Positions 1-8,932 are shown, numbered from the stretch's first letter. The stretch: DNA of 64,000 nt from Aeromicrobium panaciterrae (GCF_031457275.1 NZ_JAVDWH010000001.1:2418001-2482000), one strand, 5' to 3'. Program-made: numbers and translations. The notes: generated from the letters alone by a model not told the origin.

Positions 1-47
1 GATCTCGTCATCCGTGAAAGTGCTCATGCCTTTGACGGTACGCGCAC

Positions 48-82
48 GAAAAAGGACCTCGACCCATTTGGGTCGAAGTCCT
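48..82 (-). terminator. Rho-independent terminator (outer, possibly the original ssrA terminator)
   Basis: A 13-bp stem with one mismatch (53-65 with 70-82) and the loop ATTT is followed on the minus strand by five T residues (A49-A53 on the plus strand). It lies just beyond the second copy of the tmRNA 3' end at 90-106, so it may be the terminator that served ssrA before an insertion separated them. Confidence 0.65.
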
Positions 83-89
83 CTCTTCG

Positions 90-106
90 TCGTGGAGCTG
101 CCGGGA
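90..106. repeat. Direct-repeat copy of the tmRNA 3' end (candidate att scar)
   Basis: The 17 bases TCGTGGAGCTGCCGGGA occur here and again at 243-259, where they are the acceptor end and the start of the T-arm of tmRNA. The identity stops at base 107. A displaced copy of the ssrA 3' end is what site-specific integration into tmRNA genes leaves behind. Only about 150 bp separate the copies and no integrase is present, so this would be a remnant. Confidence 0.5.
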
Positions 107-192
107 TCCCTAGTCCTGGCAACGCTGATAGGCGCTTCGCGCGATTGCAGCATTGCGAGGAGGGGCCCACTCGATTCGCCCTGCTTGATTCA

Positions 193-245
193 CGAATAGA
201 AGAAGGCCTCCGTCCAAAACCGGGGCGGAGGCCTTCTTCTATTCG
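193..245 (-). terminator. ssrA: Terminator hairpin directly after ssrA
   Basis: The arms 193-212 and 226-245 form a perfect 20-bp inverted repeat with a 13-base loop. On the minus strand it starts immediately after the last tmRNA base. The T-rich outer part of the stem (TTCTTCT) could act as the U-tract. The length and perfection of the stem are unusual. Confidence 0.7.
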
Positions 246-611
246 TGGAGCTGCCGGGAATCGAACCCGGGTCCTATGGCGCTGAGTCAGGGCTTCTACG
301 GGTGTAGTTCGTCTAACGCTTTTCTCAGCCCCGGAGCTCGGACAAACGCGTCTCCGACAGGCTCAGTCGCATAAAAGTCCCGGTCACACCCTGCGACGTG
401 GTGTGACCAGCAAGTCCCCTAAATGACGTTGGTGATCTGGGGCGGGAACGCCCCCAGGCCAACGCTTCACCTATCGCTTAGGCAGCGAGGGCGAAGTCAG
501 TGCGATTGGAATCGGCACTTGTTGGTTTCCAGAGATCGTTTAAGAGATAACCCTGGATCCTCTACCCGCTTCTCCTGAATCGAACGACCTTAGTCGAAAC
601 CGATCAGCCCC
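246..611 (-). ncRNA. ssrA: tmRNA (transfer-messenger RNA)
   Basis: The RNA rescues ribosomes stalled on broken mRNAs by acting as an alanyl-tRNA and then as a short message. The 5' end GGGGCTGATCGG (611 downward) pairs through GGGGCTG with CAGCTCC at 253-247, followed by the discriminator A. CCA is not encoded and must be added. The T-arm GGGTTCGATTCCC is intact. The tag reading frame at 516-478 encodes ADSNRTDFALAA followed by TAA, ending in the ALAA degradation signal, with a GCC resume codon. It lies about 2.3 kb from smpB, its protein partner, on the same strand. Confidence 0.97.
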
Positions 612-680
612 TCTTGAGTTTTCAAACGCCGCCGAAGCGACACCTCCATGTTACTCCTGCTGGCCGACAGACCCCATTCG

Positions 681-2057
681 TCACGTGTCGGTCTGGAGCG
701 CCTTCGGGCTCACCTTGTTGCCACGGATGAGCGTCATGGCACAAATACCCGCAACTACAAGCATTCCCGCACAGATCCACATGCCCGTGCGATAGCCCGG
801 ACCGAAGACATCGGGGTCGGAGAAATTGGCGCCAGCTATGCCGGCAATCGGCGGAATTGCGGCGACAGCGAGGAGAGATGCCGTACGAGCAACGGCGTTG
901 TTGATGCCCGAGGCGATACCGGTCTGCTCCGTCGGAGCTGCGGCGAGCACCGCGGTTGTCAGCGGTGCGACCAAGAGAGTGATGCCCGCGCCGAACACGA
1001 TGGAGCCGGGCAGCACATCGACCCAGAAGTTCGGATCCTCGCCGACCCCCAGCAACAAGAGGAGCCCAGCTGCAGCAACGATCGGTCCGATCGTCATGGG
1101 CCACCGCGGCCCGATTTTGGCGCCCAGCTCGCCGGCCTTCGACGAGAACAACAGCATGAGGATCGTGATCGCGATCGTGGCGAGACCAGCCTCGAGCGGC
1201 TTGTAGCCGCTCACGTACTGCAGCTGCAGCACGAGAAGAAACATCGAACCGCTCAGTGCACCGTAGATCGCGAACGTGCAGATGTTGGCCGCCGTGAAGA
1301 CGCGGTCAGCGAACAGGCTCAGGGGTACGAGCGCGTGCGGTGTGACCTTCTGGTGGATGACGAACACGATCATCGACGCGATGCCAGCGATCGCCCACAT
1401 CCACGACTTCTCGCTGAGCCCGTAGGTCAGCAGTGCGAGACCGCCAGCAGCCAGGGCGGCACCCGTCAGGTCGAGCTTGCCCTGCTCACCCCTGGTCTCC
1501 GGTACGTGCCTGACCGAGAGCCAGATGACGACGGCCGCGAGTGGCACGTTGAGCCAGAAGATCGAACGCCAACCGATCGCGTCGACCATCCACCCACCGG
1601 CAAGCGGTCCGATCGCGGTCGTGACTCCGGCCAAGCCGGACCAGGCGCCGATCGCCTTGCCGCGGTCCTCCTCCACGAAGGACGCCGAGATGATCGCGAG
1701 GCTGCCGGGTGTGAGCAGCGCTGCGCCGATGCCCTGCAGGCCGCGAGCGGCGACCAGCACCTCGATCGTCGGCGCAATCGCGCACATCACGGAGGCGAGC
1801 GCGAACCACGCGACGCCGACGACGTACACCCTCCGGCGACCGAGCCGGTCACCCAGTGATCCACCGACGAGGATCAGTGCCGCCAGCGTGAGCGTGTAGG
1901 CGTTGACTGTCCACTGCAGACCAGTGACACCGGCGTCGAGGTCGCGGCCCATTGCGGGCAGCGCGAGACCGACGATCGAGCCGTCGAGGAACGCCATCCC
2001 GGACCCGAGGATCATCGCGGCGAGCAACCATTTGCCCTGCGCGCTGGCGAGCCTCAT
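681..2057 (-). CDS. MFS drug-efflux transporter, DHA2 (EmrB/QacA) type
   Basis: A 458-residue integral membrane protein rich in hydrophobic helices, compatible with the 14-helix DHA2 branch of the major facilitator superfamily, which exports drugs using the proton gradient. Supporting signs are the early MAFLDGSIVGLALPAMGRDL segment, the GGSLGDRLGRRR loop between helices 2 and 3, and LTPGSLAIISASF, close to antiporter motif C of QacA-like proteins. The ATG overlaps the amidohydrolase stop as ATGA, so translation is probably coupled. It is the last gene before ssrA. The substrate cannot be deduced. Confidence 0.88.
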   Translation of the reverse strand: MRLASAQGKWLLAAMILGSGMAFLDGSIVGLALPAMGRDLDAGVTGLQWTVNAYTLTLAALILVGGSLGDRLGRRRVYVVGVAWFALASVMCAIAPTIEVLVAARGLQGIGAALLTPGSLAIISASFVEEDRGKAIGAWSGLAGVTTAIGPLAGGWMVDAIGWRSIFWLNVPLAAVVIWLSVRHVPETRGEQGKLDLTGAALAAGGLALLTYGLSEKSWMWAIAGIASMIVFVIHQKVTPHALVPLSLFADRVFTAANICTFAIYGALSGSMFLLVLQLQYVSGYKPLEAGLATIAITILMLLFSSKAGELGAKIGPRWPMTIGPIVAAAGLLLLLGVGEDPNFWVDVLPGSIVFGAGITLLVAPLTTAVLAAAPTEQTGIASGINNAVARTASLLAVAAIPPIAGIAGANFSDPDVFGPGYRTGMWICAGMLVVAGICAMTLIRGNKVSPKALQTDT

Positions 2058-2920
2058 GGTGCACCGAACAGCTTGACCCCGTTGTTCCAGAGCACGTCAG
2101 CCATCCATTCATCGCCCAGGTCGAGCCGTTGTAGAGCCTCGACCTGATGAGCGTACGCATACGGGATGTTGGGAAAGTCCGTTCCGAACAGGATCCGGTC
2201 CTGCAGATCAACGAGCCGTGGCGCTATCTCCGCAGGTGAAGGGCCATCCCAGAAGTCGACGAAGGCCATCGTGGTGTCGAGGTGCACGTTGTCGTAACGG
2301 TCGGCCAGGTCGAGGAATTCCGAGTACTCCGGCATACCCATGTGGGCGATGATCACCTTCAGTGAGGGGTGGCGGCTCAGGACGTCAGCGATGCCCGCAG
2401 GTCCGGTGTGAGTGCCGGGAGCCGGGCCGGAGCCTGCATGCAGCACAAGCGGCGTGCTGCTGTCGGCGATCGCACCCCATACAGGCTCGAGCAGCGGATC
2501 GTTCGCGGCGAAGTCTCCGACCTGCAGGTGCGCCTTGAAGAGCTCGACTCCATCGTCGATCAACTGAGTCACGTACGAGGCAGCCTCAGGCTCGGGATAG
2601 AAGGTCGCCGACCACAACGTGTCGGGAGTGCGCTCGGCGAAGCCACGTGTCCAGTCGTTCATGTAGCCCGCGATGCCCGGCTTGTGCGCGTACGACATCG
2701 ACGAGAACTTCTTGACGCCCATGGCGCGCAGCTGCTCGACGCGTTCTTCGTCGGTGCCGCGATACGTGATCGGCCACGTCCGTCCGAGCAAAGGTCCCGC
2801 CGAGTCGAAATAGGCCCAGACCTTCGCCAGGATCGCCGGAGGCATGAAATGCGCATGGACGTCGAACAGGCCGGGAATCCCCAGCCCAGCCGCCAGCTCA
2901 GGGAGCTGGTCGTCCTGCAC
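2054..2920 (-). CDS. Amidohydrolase-family metal-dependent hydrolase (ACMSD-like)
   Basis: A 288-residue TIM-barrel protein of the amidohydrolase_2 family, which includes decarboxylases such as ACMSD and simple hydrolases. The metal-binding DVHAHF motif is near residue 20. VLHAGSG and IIAHMGMPE supply further histidines, and LFGTDFPN supplies the late aspartate. The start is GTG, whose first base is shared with the smpB stop codon, and the end overlaps the MFS gene by 4 bp. The substrate is unknown. Placement with an efflux pump suggests small-molecule degradation, but that is inference. Confidence 0.82.
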   Translation of the reverse strand: MQDDQLPELAAGLGIPGLFDVHAHFMPPAILAKVWAYFDSAGPLLGRTWPITYRGTDEERVEQLRAMGVKKFSSMSYAHKPGIAGYMNDWTRGFAERTPDTLWSATFYPEPEAASYVTQLIDDGVELFKAHLQVGDFAANDPLLEPVWGAIADSSTPLVLHAGSGPAPGTHTGPAGIADVLSRHPSLKVIIAHMGMPEYSEFLDLADRYDNVHLDTTMAFVDFWDGPSPAEIAPRLVDLQDRILFGTDFPNIPYAYAHQVEALQRLDLGDEWMADVLWNNGVKLFGAP

Positions 2921-3396
2921 TAGTGGATGCCCTTGAGGCGGCGACCGAGGTCGCGCTCCGCCTCGCGGGTGGCCGTACGTTCGGCGATGGCGTGGCGCTT
3001 GTCGTACGTCTTCTTGCCTCGCGCCAGAGCGATTTCTACCTTGGCACGGCCGTCCTTGAAGTAGAGCGAGAGCGGGACGATCGTCAGGCCCTTCTCGGTC
3101 GTACGGCGCTCAATGCGCTCGATCTCCGTACGGTGCAGCAGCATCTTGCGGCGGCGGCGCGTCTCGTGGTTGGTCCACGTGCCTTGCGTGTATTCGGGGA
3201 TGTGAACGTGCAGCAGCCAGGCCTCGCCACGCTCGACTTCGCCGAATCCGTCCACGAGGGATGCGCGACCAGCACGCAACGACTTCACCTCGGTTCCAGT
3301 GAGGACCAGACCGGCCTCAAAGGTGTCTTCGATGTGATAGTCGTGGCGCGCTTTCTTGTTCTGCGCAACAACCTTGCGCCCAACCTCTTTAGCCAC
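2920..3396 (-). CDS. smpB: SsrA-binding protein SmpB
   Basis: SmpB (158 aa) binds tmRNA and delivers it to stalled ribosomes, filling in for the missing anticodon stem. The N-terminal [18 protein letters not shown], the TGTEVKSLR segment and the basic C-terminal tail starting [13 protein letters not shown] are all characteristic, and the length is normal. The start is GTG at 3396, supported by a possible leaderless promoter (GAGAAT at 3403-3408, then six bases). It is 34 bp downstream of the M23 peptidase gene and one base overlaps the next gene. ssrA lies on the same strand 2.3 kb away. Confidence 0.97.
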   Translation of the reverse strand: MAKEVGRKVVAQNKKARHDYHIEDTFEAGLVLTGTEVKSLRAGRASLVDGFGEVERGEAWLLHVHIPEYTQGTWTNHETRRRRKMLLHRTEIERIERRTTEKGLTIVPLSLYFKDGRAKVEIALARGKKTYDKRHAIAERTATREAERDLGRRLKGIH

Positions 3397-3430
3397 GGTC
3401 CAATTCTCTCACGCGAGGGGTGAGCTGGAC

Positions 3431-4678
3431 TTACAGCCAACCGGCGGGGTTGGTCGTCTTGCCGTTGGCGAGCACCATGAAGTGCAGGTGGCAGCCGGTC
3501 GAGTATCCGGTCGAGCCGACGTACCCGATGACCTCGCCGCGACTGACGTGCGAGCCGGAGCTCTTGGCGAATCGGCTCAGGTGGTTGTACGTCGTCACGA
3601 CGTTGACGCCACGCATCGTGCCGTTGTTGAGGATGATGCGGTTGCCGTATGCGCCGTTGTAGTACTGGCTGATGATTGTGCCGCTGGCTGCTGCCTTGAT
3701 CGGGGTGCCACAGCTGGCGCCGAAGTCGGTGCCGTCGTGCAGCTTGTAGACGTGAGTGATCGGGTGCACGCGCATCCCGTACGGCGAAGTGATCGGGCCA
3801 TTGACCGGTCGGGACAAGGCGCCGCCGCCGTCGCCGCCTGGGTTGGATCCGCCGCCCTTGTTGATCAGCGCCTGAAGCTCGGCCTCAAGTCGATTGCGCT
3901 CCTGGACTTCCTCGCGGTAGCGCTTTTCGTCCTCCGCCTTGGATACAGCAGCGGTGTGGCGTGCGCCCTCGCGCGCGTCGACGAGACCCGAGATCGAGTC
4001 ACGCTGCTGCTCGGCCTTCTTCTCAAGCTTTGCCATGCGCTTGAGGTTGGCGGCAGCCTCGGCTCGCTGCTTCTTGATGATGTCGCGGAGCTTCTGAACC
4101 TCGTCGCGCTTGACCTCGAGCAGGACCTTCGTCGCTGCGAGACCCTGCATCGTCGCGAGCTGGGCATCGCCAACGGAGTCGTTGAGGTTCATCTGGTCGG
4201 TGAAGTCCGCAGGGTCCTCACCGCGGAGCAGATCACCGAACGCCCGGAGGCCACGGTTGCCCTGCTGGAGGTTCTGGACAGTGAACTGCTCGACGATGGC
4301 TTCCGATTCCTCGAGCTCCAGTTCGCCCTTCTTGAGCTTGGCCATGGCGGTGTCGAGATTGGCTTCGCTGACGAGGAGCTTGGCTTGCATCTGCGCATCA
4401 CGCTGCTTGGCGACGGCGAGTTGTCCGCGCGTCTTGCCCAACTGGTTCTGGGCGGTGTCGAGCATGGCCTGAGCACCACGGAGCGCCGATACGGCTGCGG
4501 CGTACTCCTTGGTCGAACCGTCGAGCGCCTTCTTGGCGTCCTTGGCGGCGTTCTTGGCAGCCCTCTGCTGTGCTTCCAGGTCACTCTTGCGGTCCGCGAC
4601 AGACGGACTGGAGACAGCAAAAGTCATCGCGGCAGCCAGAAGTATGGCTAGAACGGATTTGCGCCTGGACTTGATCAT
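3431..4678 (-). CDS. Coiled-coil M23 peptidoglycan endopeptidase (EnvC-like, probable FtsEX partner)
   Basis: A 415-residue secreted protein. Residues 1-28 are a signal peptide ending SPSVA. Residues about 30-275 are a long Lys/Glu/Ala-rich coiled coil, followed by a Gly/Asn/Pro linker and a LytM/M23 domain from about 295 to the end. The zinc site is visible as HDGTDFG and CHLHFMV, with NHL between them. M23 enzymes cut peptidoglycan cross-links. The coiled coil plus M23 layout resembles EnvC, and position in an ftsE-ftsX cluster supports control by FtsEX. A Nudix gene separates it from ftsX. Three 9-bp-period repeats precede it (4724-4746). Confidence 0.9.
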   Translation of the reverse strand: MIKSRRKSVLAILLAAAMTFAVSSPSVADRKSDLEAQQRAAKNAAKDAKKALDGSTKEYAAAVSALRGAQAMLDTAQNQLGKTRGQLAVAKQRDAQMQAKLLVSEANLDTAMAKLKKGELELEESEAIVEQFTVQNLQQGNRGLRAFGDLLRGEDPADFTDQMNLNDSVGDAQLATMQGLAATKVLLEVKRDEVQKLRDIIKKQRAEAAANLKRMAKLEKKAEQQRDSISGLVDAREGARHTAAVSKAEDEKRYREEVQERNRLEAELQALINKGGGSNPGGDGGGALSRPVNGPITSPYGMRVHPITHVYKLHDGTDFGASCGTPIKAAASGTIISQYYNGAYGNRIILNNGTMRGVNVVTTYNHLSRFAKSSGSHVSRGEVIGYVGSTGYSTGCHLHFMVLANGKTTNPAGWL

Positions 4679-4723
4679 GACCTCGACCTTGGGGAAGTTT
4701 CTCGCGTACGAGACTGTCGTGGT

Positions 4724-4746
4724 GTTACCCCTGTGAAAGAAGTGAC
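4724..4746 (-). promoter_or_regulatory. Three 9-bp-period direct repeats (MtrA-box-like)
   Basis: On the minus strand GTCAC, TTCAC and GTAAC recur at an exact 9-bp period (plus-strand 4742-4746, 4733-4737, 4724-4728), 46 bp upstream of the M23 start. The mycobacterial MtrA response regulator is reported to bind 9-bp direct repeats of the GTCACAgcg type near cell-wall hydrolase genes. Assignment to MtrA is inference, since no mtrA gene is in this window. Confidence 0.4.
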
Positions 4747-4822
4747 AGGAGCGACTTTAGGCCATTCTGCTCGCATGTCGAGGGATTTGCGCGCCTCCGC
4801 GTGTGGCCATCTCCGCGTACGT

Positions 4823-5284
4823 TCACATCAGTCTGAGCAGGTCGGGCCACGTAGCCGCGAAGCCCGGATGCAGCTTCAACTCTTGCTCGATCTCCGAGGC
4901 CGTGACCCACCGGTAGCCGTCATTTCCGGTTTCCCAACCACCGGAGGGCTGCGGCATCTCGGGCGAGCTCATCGCGACCGTGTGATACGCCCAGCCCTCA
5001 TGGTCATCGGTGAACGTGAACCGGTGCTCGAGCCCTGTTGGTACGGGACGCATCTCCTCGGCGGCCTCCCTGCTGGCCCCCTCGATCGGCGTCTCGCCAT
5101 GGCCCAACGCGCCACCAGGGATCCCCCAGGTCAGTCCCTTTTGCACCATTCGAGATCGATGCTGAAGCAGGTAGCGATCAGTGCCCTCGTCGTCAGTGTG
5201 AATCAGCAGTAGACCTGCGGCACCGACACGTCCCCAGTGCTGGTGGCCTCGGCCACAGCGGGTCCAACCATCGGCCGTTGTCAT
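4823..5284 (-). CDS. Nudix hydrolase
   Basis: A 153-residue Nudix-fold protein; these enzymes hydrolyse nucleoside diphosphates linked to another group. The Nudix box starts around residue 57 (GGALGHGETPIEGASREAAEE) and keeps the REAAEE metal-binding core, but the canonical glycine two residues after EE is replaced (EEMRP). An N-terminal CGRGHQHWG segment is typical of actinobacterial members. It is inserted between ftsX (6 bp away) and the M23 gene (144 bp away), so it probably shares the ftsEX transcript. The substrate is unknown. Confidence 0.88.
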   Translation of the reverse strand: MTTADGWTRCGRGHQHWGRVGAAGLLLIHTDDEGTDRYLLQHRSRMVQKGLTWGIPGGALGHGETPIEGASREAAEEMRPVPTGLEHRFTFTDDHEGWAYHTVAMSSPEMPQPSGGWETGNDGYRWVTASEIEQELKLHPGFAATWPDLLRLM

Positions 5285-5290
5285 GCGAAC

Positions 5291-6205
5291 TCACACGTCG
5301 AGGTATTTGCGCGTCATCACGAGAGTCGGAACCAGCGCCAGGAGCAGCGCGAGCACCGTCGTGTAGCCCATGACGACTCCGGCTTCCTGCCAGCGGACCC
5401 ACGTCGTGATCTCGCCGAGCGTGTCACGCAGATAGCCGTAGACGACGAAGTACATGAACGCTGCGAGCCCTGCGGCAGCCAATGCGGCAGAGATCAATGC
5501 GGCCAGCATCGACTCGAGAATGAACGGCAACTGGATGTGCCAACTCGAGGCACCGACGAGTCGCATGATGCCGATCTCGCGCCGGCGCGCGTACGCCGTC
5601 ATCCGGATGGTGTTGGACACCTGCAGAATCGCCGCGACGATCAGGAGTAGCGAAGTCGCCAGCGCGGCCCAACGCATCTTGGACAAGATCTCGAAGAGCG
5701 GGCCGAGCAGTTCGCGGAGCGAGTTGACATTGCCGACGCCATCCATGCCCGAGACCTGACTGACCACGCCGTCGAACTTCTGCGGGTTCTTGAGCGTCAC
5801 GAAGTACGACTCCGGGAAGGCATCCGGACCGAGAGTCTCGAGTTGCGCCTTGCCGGTGTCGGTCTGGCCGAGGAGCTCACGCGCCTGGCTGTAGTTCTCC
5901 GCCGGAGAGCGGATGTCGAAGGTCTTGACCTGCGGGTTCTCGCGAAGCGCTGCCTGAACGGCTGCCTTCTGGTCATCGGTGGCGACACCGCCGATGCAGT
6001 TGGTGCTCGGGGAGTTCTTGGTACAGAGGTTGATCTGCAGCTGAAGGCGATCCCCGAAGTACTTCTCCGTACGGTCGGCCTGACCCTGGATCAACAGACC
6101 GAGCGCTGCCAGCAGCAACGACACAGTCATCGTGACGACCAATGAGATGGTCATGGACTTGTTGCGCGACAGGCTCGCGCCGAGTTCGCTCAGTGTGGCT
6201 CTCAT
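5291..6205 (-). CDS. ftsX: Cell-division ABC transporter permease FtsX
   Basis: FtsX (304 aa) is the membrane half of FtsEX, which does not transport but transmits ATP-driven movement to periplasmic or extracellular peptidoglycan hydrolases. One membrane helix lies near residues 20-40. A large extracellular domain contains two cysteines (CTKNSPSTNC) near residue 65, and three more helices follow (about 180-200, 225-255, 275-298). The motif YARRREIGIMRLVGAS before the penultimate helix is typical. It starts 8 bp after ftsE. The extracellular loop is the expected contact for the coiled-coil M23 peptidase downstream. Confidence 0.95.
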   Translation of the reverse strand: MRATLSELGASLSRNKSMTISLVVTMTVSLLLAALGLLIQGQADRTEKYFGDRLQLQINLCTKNSPSTNCIGGVATDDQKAAVQAALRENPQVKTFDIRSPAENYSQARELLGQTDTGKAQLETLGPDAFPESYFVTLKNPQKFDGVVSQVSGMDGVGNVNSLRELLGPLFEILSKMRWAALATSLLLIVAAILQVSNTIRMTAYARRREIGIMRLVGASSWHIQLPFILESMLAALISAALAAAGLAAFMYFVVYGYLRDTLGEITTWVRWQEAGVVMGYTTVLALLLALVPTLVMTRKYLDV

Positions 6206-6213
6206 GACACCTC

Positions 6214-6903
6214 CTAGTTCTGGTAGCCGTAGATGCCGCGGGCCTCATCGCGGACGATGAGCCCGCCTTCAAGCTCGATCACGCGCTTGCGCATCTGGTC
6301 AACGATCGTGGAGTCGTGGGTTGCCATCACGACCGTGGTGTCGGTGCGGTTGATCCGGTCGAGCAACTTCATGATGCCGACGCTTGTCGCGGGGTCGAGG
6401 TTTCCGGTCGGCTCATCCGCGATCAGGATCATCGGTCGGTTGACGAACGCGCGGGCAACGGCGACTCGCTGCTGCTCACCACCGGAGAGCTCGTCGGGCA
6501 TACGGTGCCCCTTGCCTTCGAGGCCCACCATCTCGAGCGTCTCGGGTACGACCTTGGCGATTTCGCTGCGTGACTTGCCGATGACCTGAAGGGCGAACGC
6601 AACGTTCTCCGAGACCGTCTTGTTGGGCAGCAGTCGGAAGTCCTGGAACACAGTGCCGACCTGGCGGCGGAGCTTGGGGACCTTCCAGCTGGAGAGCTTG
6701 TTGATCTCCTTGCCGGCGACGTACACACGGCCAGTCGTTGGCGTCGTCTCGCGAAGAATCAGGCGAAGGAACGTTGACTTGCCCGAACCCGAGGCGCCGA
6801 CCAGGAAGACGAACTCACCCTTTTCGATCTCGAGATCGAGGGCGTCGAGCGCAGGGCGCTTCTGGCCTGGGTAGGTCTTGGTGACCTTGTCGAATCGAAT
6901 CAC
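6214..6903 (-). CDS. ftsE: Cell-division ATP-binding protein FtsE
   Basis: FtsE (229 aa from the GTG at 6903) is the ATPase of FtsEX. Walker A is GASGSGKST (about residues 36-44), the Q-loop is [10 protein letters not shown], the signature is LSGGEQQRV, Walker B is [10 protein letters not shown], and the H-loop is MATHD. The reading frame stays open upstream, but [13 protein letters not shown] is the normal FtsE start and gives the normal family length. A TAGACT hexamer 7 bases upstream supports a leaderless start there. It heads the cluster that continues with ftsX, Nudix, M23 and smpB. Confidence 0.95.
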   Translation of the reverse strand: MIRFDKVTKTYPGQKRPALDALDLEIEKGEFVFLVGASGSGKSTFLRLILRETTPTTGRVYVAGKEINKLSSWKVPKLRRQVGTVFQDFRLLPNKTVSENVAFALQVIGKSRSEIAKVVPETLEMVGLEGKGHRMPDELSGGEQQRVAVARAFVNRPMILIADEPTGNLDPATSVGIMKLLDRINRTDTTVVMATHDSTIVDQMRKRVIELEGGLIVRDEARGIYGYQN

Positions 6904-6910
6904 TCGATCG

Positions 6911-6916
6911 AGTCTA
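6911..6916 (-). promoter_or_regulatory. ftsE: -10 element of leaderless ftsE promoter
   Basis: TAGACT is followed by seven bases and the GTG start, with no ribosome-binding site between, so the transcript should begin at or next to the start codon. This also fixes the ftsE start. Confidence 0.55.
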
Positions 6917-6975
6917 GGCAGACTGCCCCACGAGGCTGGGAAGGCTCGCGGATTGCGCCTGGCCGAGGCGATCCA

Positions 6976-7005
6976 TTGACATTGGTAAGGTGACTTTACT
7001 ACTGT
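6976..7005 (+). promoter_or_regulatory. Promoter with consensus -35 (leaderless)
   Basis: TTGACA (6976-6981), an 18-bp spacer and TACTGT (7000-7005) are followed by six bases and the ATG at 7012. This is the most complete promoter of the leaderless set. It is divergent from the ftsE promoter. Confidence 0.65.
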
Positions 7006-7011
7006 TTGAGG

Positions 7012-7743
7012 ATGTCCCACGGAGCGCGCAGACCAGTAGTTGGCGTGGTCAGCCACGGGCACATTGTGCGGCGTCCGTTCGGGGACCTGCCGATCACCGG
7101 AACCCCTCAGCCATATGTCGACCAACTATCCCGCGTAGGGATGCGACCCCTCCTGGTCCCGGGCGAGCACGCAATCGACCTCCTCGACGTCGTCGATGCG
7201 CTGGTGCTCACCGGCGGAGGCGACTTGGACGCTGAACTGTCTGGCGTCATCCCTGACGAAACCCACGACATCGACCGAGCCCGCGACAACGCAGAGATCT
7301 CCTTGGTTCTCGCAGCTGCGGAACAAGGTGTCCCGATTCTCGGCTGCTGCCGCGGCCTCCAGGTTCTGGCTGTCGCGTTCGGCGGGACTCTCCGAACCGT
7401 GGACGATCACATCCAACCCGGCCCCGGGCACGAGGTCAGCACGCAGCCGGGATCGCTGATCGCCGATTTGATCGGTCCAGCTGCCACGACCACAGCACTA
7501 CACGCTCAAGCAATCGACGACCCGAGTTCGTACTGGCAGCCGACAGCTTGGTCCGACGGCACAATCGAAGCGATCGAGCCCGCCAGCAGCGACTGGCCCG
7601 CACTCGGTGTGCAGTGGCATCCCGAGCTGAGTGGGGTGGGCGGCTTCAACGATGACACCGGTACAGCGCTGTTCTCCTGGCTCGCAGGGCAGGCCGCTCT
7701 CAGACAGTGGAGCCCGGCTCAGGCGATGCGCTGGGCGACATGA
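7012..7743 (+). CDS. Class I glutamine amidotransferase-like gamma-glutamyl hydrolase (PuuD/peptidase C26 type)
   Basis: A 243-residue protein of the peptidase C26 group, which hydrolyses gamma-glutamyl bonds, as in gamma-glutamyl-GABA hydrolase PuuD. The nucleophile cysteine lies in ILGCCRGLQ and the catalytic His-Glu in [16 protein letters not shown] forms the oxyanion region. It is chosen to start at ATG 7012 ([13 protein letters not shown]) rather than an upstream TTG, because the promoter -10 lies six bases before it. It is a lone gene divergent from ftsE and followed by an oxidoreductase. The exact substrate is not known. Confidence 0.85.
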   Translation: MSHGARRPVVGVVSHGHIVRRPFGDLPITGTPQPYVDQLSRVGMRPLLVPGEHAIDLLDVVDALVLTGGGDLDAELSGVIPDETHDIDRARDNAEISLVLAAAEQGVPILGCCRGLQVLAVAFGGTLRTVDDHIQPGPGHEVSTQPGSLIADLIGPAATTTALHAQAIDDPSSYWQPTAWSDGTIEAIEPASSDWPALGVQWHPELSGVGGFNDDTGTALFSWLAGQAALRQWSPAQAMRWAT

Positions 7744-7783
7744 TCGTCTGCCGCGCGTACACCGCATAGACCACAATGGCCCG

Positions 7784-8932
7784 ATGGCAAACAACCAGCT
7801 GGGCGTGGGAATGGTCGGCTACGCGTTCATGGGCGCGGCCCACTCCCATGCCTGGCGCACAGCCCCCACTTTCTTCGATCTTTCGCTGCATCCACGACTC
7901 ACCGCCATTTGCGGTCGCGATCATGAGGCTGCGAGCGCCGTGGCGGACAAGTTCGGATGGGAATCGGTCGAGACCGACTGGCAAAAGCTGATCGAGCGTG
8001 ACGACATCGACCTCATCGACATCTGCACACCCGGCGACACGCACGCGGAGATCGCGATCGCTGCGCTCGAGGCAGGCAAGCACGTCCTCTGCGAGAAGCC
8101 GCTGGCCAACACGGTGGAAGAGGCCGAGCGGATGGCGGCGGCAGCGGCCGACGCTGCGAAGCATGGCGTACGCGCGATGGTCGGCTTCACCTACCGACGT
8201 ACGCCCGCTGTGTCGTTCGCGCGTGAACTCGTCAACGCCGGAAGGATCGGCACGATCCGACACGTACGCGGCCAATACCTTCAGGACTGGCTCTCGGACG
8301 AGGACGCACCGCTGACCTGGCGCATGGACAAAGCCAAAGCAGGATCTGGCGCGCTTGGAGACATCGGCGCCCACGTACTCGACATGGCGCAGTTCGTCAC
8401 CGGATCTGCAATCACGTCCGTCAGCGGGGTACTCAAGACTTTCGTGGACAGCCGCCCCCTCAGCGCTGGAAGCAGCGAGCGTGGGCCGGTGACGGTCGAC
8501 GATGCCGTCGCCTTCACTGCTGGATTCGACAACGGATCGCTCGGCGTATTCGAGGCAACACGAATGGCCACCGGCCGACGCAATGCCCTCCGCCTTGAGA
8601 TCAATGGCACCAAGGGATCGCTTGCGTTCGACTTCGAGGACATGAACTATCTCGAATACTTCGATGCGACCGAGGACCCTGCGGTCGCCGGTTTCCGCCG
8701 CATCAATGTCACGCAGGAAAGCCATCCGTACATCTCCGCATGGTGGCCGCCCGGGCACGGCCTCGGATACGAGCACGGATTCACCCACCAGGTCGTCGAC
8801 CTGCTCACCTCCATTGCCGGAGGGGTGGACCCGACGCCATCATTCGCTGACGGTCTTGCCGTTCAACGGGTCCTCGGCGCGATCGAAGCGAGCTCCGGAG
8901 ACGGGGCAACGCATCAGGTGATTGCTGGCTAA
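7784..8932 (+). CDS. Gfo/Idh/MocA-family NAD(P)-dependent oxidoreductase
   Basis: A 382-residue dehydrogenase of the family acting mostly on sugars, inositols and their derivatives. The N-terminal Rossmann motif is [26 protein letters not shown] holds the conserved lysine, and [14 protein letters not shown] matches the usual D-x3-H catalytic region. The start is ATG 7784, with CACAAT six bases upstream as a weak leaderless -10. The 3' end overlaps the convergent prfB gene by 4 bp. There is no sugar-catabolic neighbourhood, so the substrate is open. Confidence 0.88.
   Translation: MANNQLGVGMVGYAFMGAAHSHAWRTAPTFFDLSLHPRLTAICGRDHEAASAVADKFGWESVETDWQKLIERDDIDLIDICTPGDTHAEIAIAALEAGKHVLCEKPLANTVEEAERMAAAAADAAKHGVRAMVGFTYRRTPAVSFARELVNAGRIGTIRHVRGQYLQDWLSDEDAPLTWRMDKAKAGSGALGDIGAHVLDMAQFVTGSAITSVSGVLKTFVDSRPLSAGSSERGPVTVDDAVAFTAGFDNGSLGVFEATRMATGRRNALRLEINGTKGSLAFDFEDMNYLEYFDATEDPAVAGFRRINVTQESHPYISAWWPPGHGLGYEHGFTHQVVDLLTSIAGGVDPTPSFADGLAVQRVLGAIEASSGDGATHQVIAG

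Noticed and set aside
1..245. Protein-coding gene in the first 200 bases
   Set aside because: The only open frame there is short, crosses a terminator hairpin and the tmRNA end copy, and has no ribosome-binding site.
4679..4822. c-di-AMP (ydaO) riboswitch before the M23 peptidase gene
   Set aside because: Such riboswitches precede wall hydrolases in Actinobacteria, but the conserved core elements are not visible and the 144-bp gap is short. The 9-bp repeats explain the region better.
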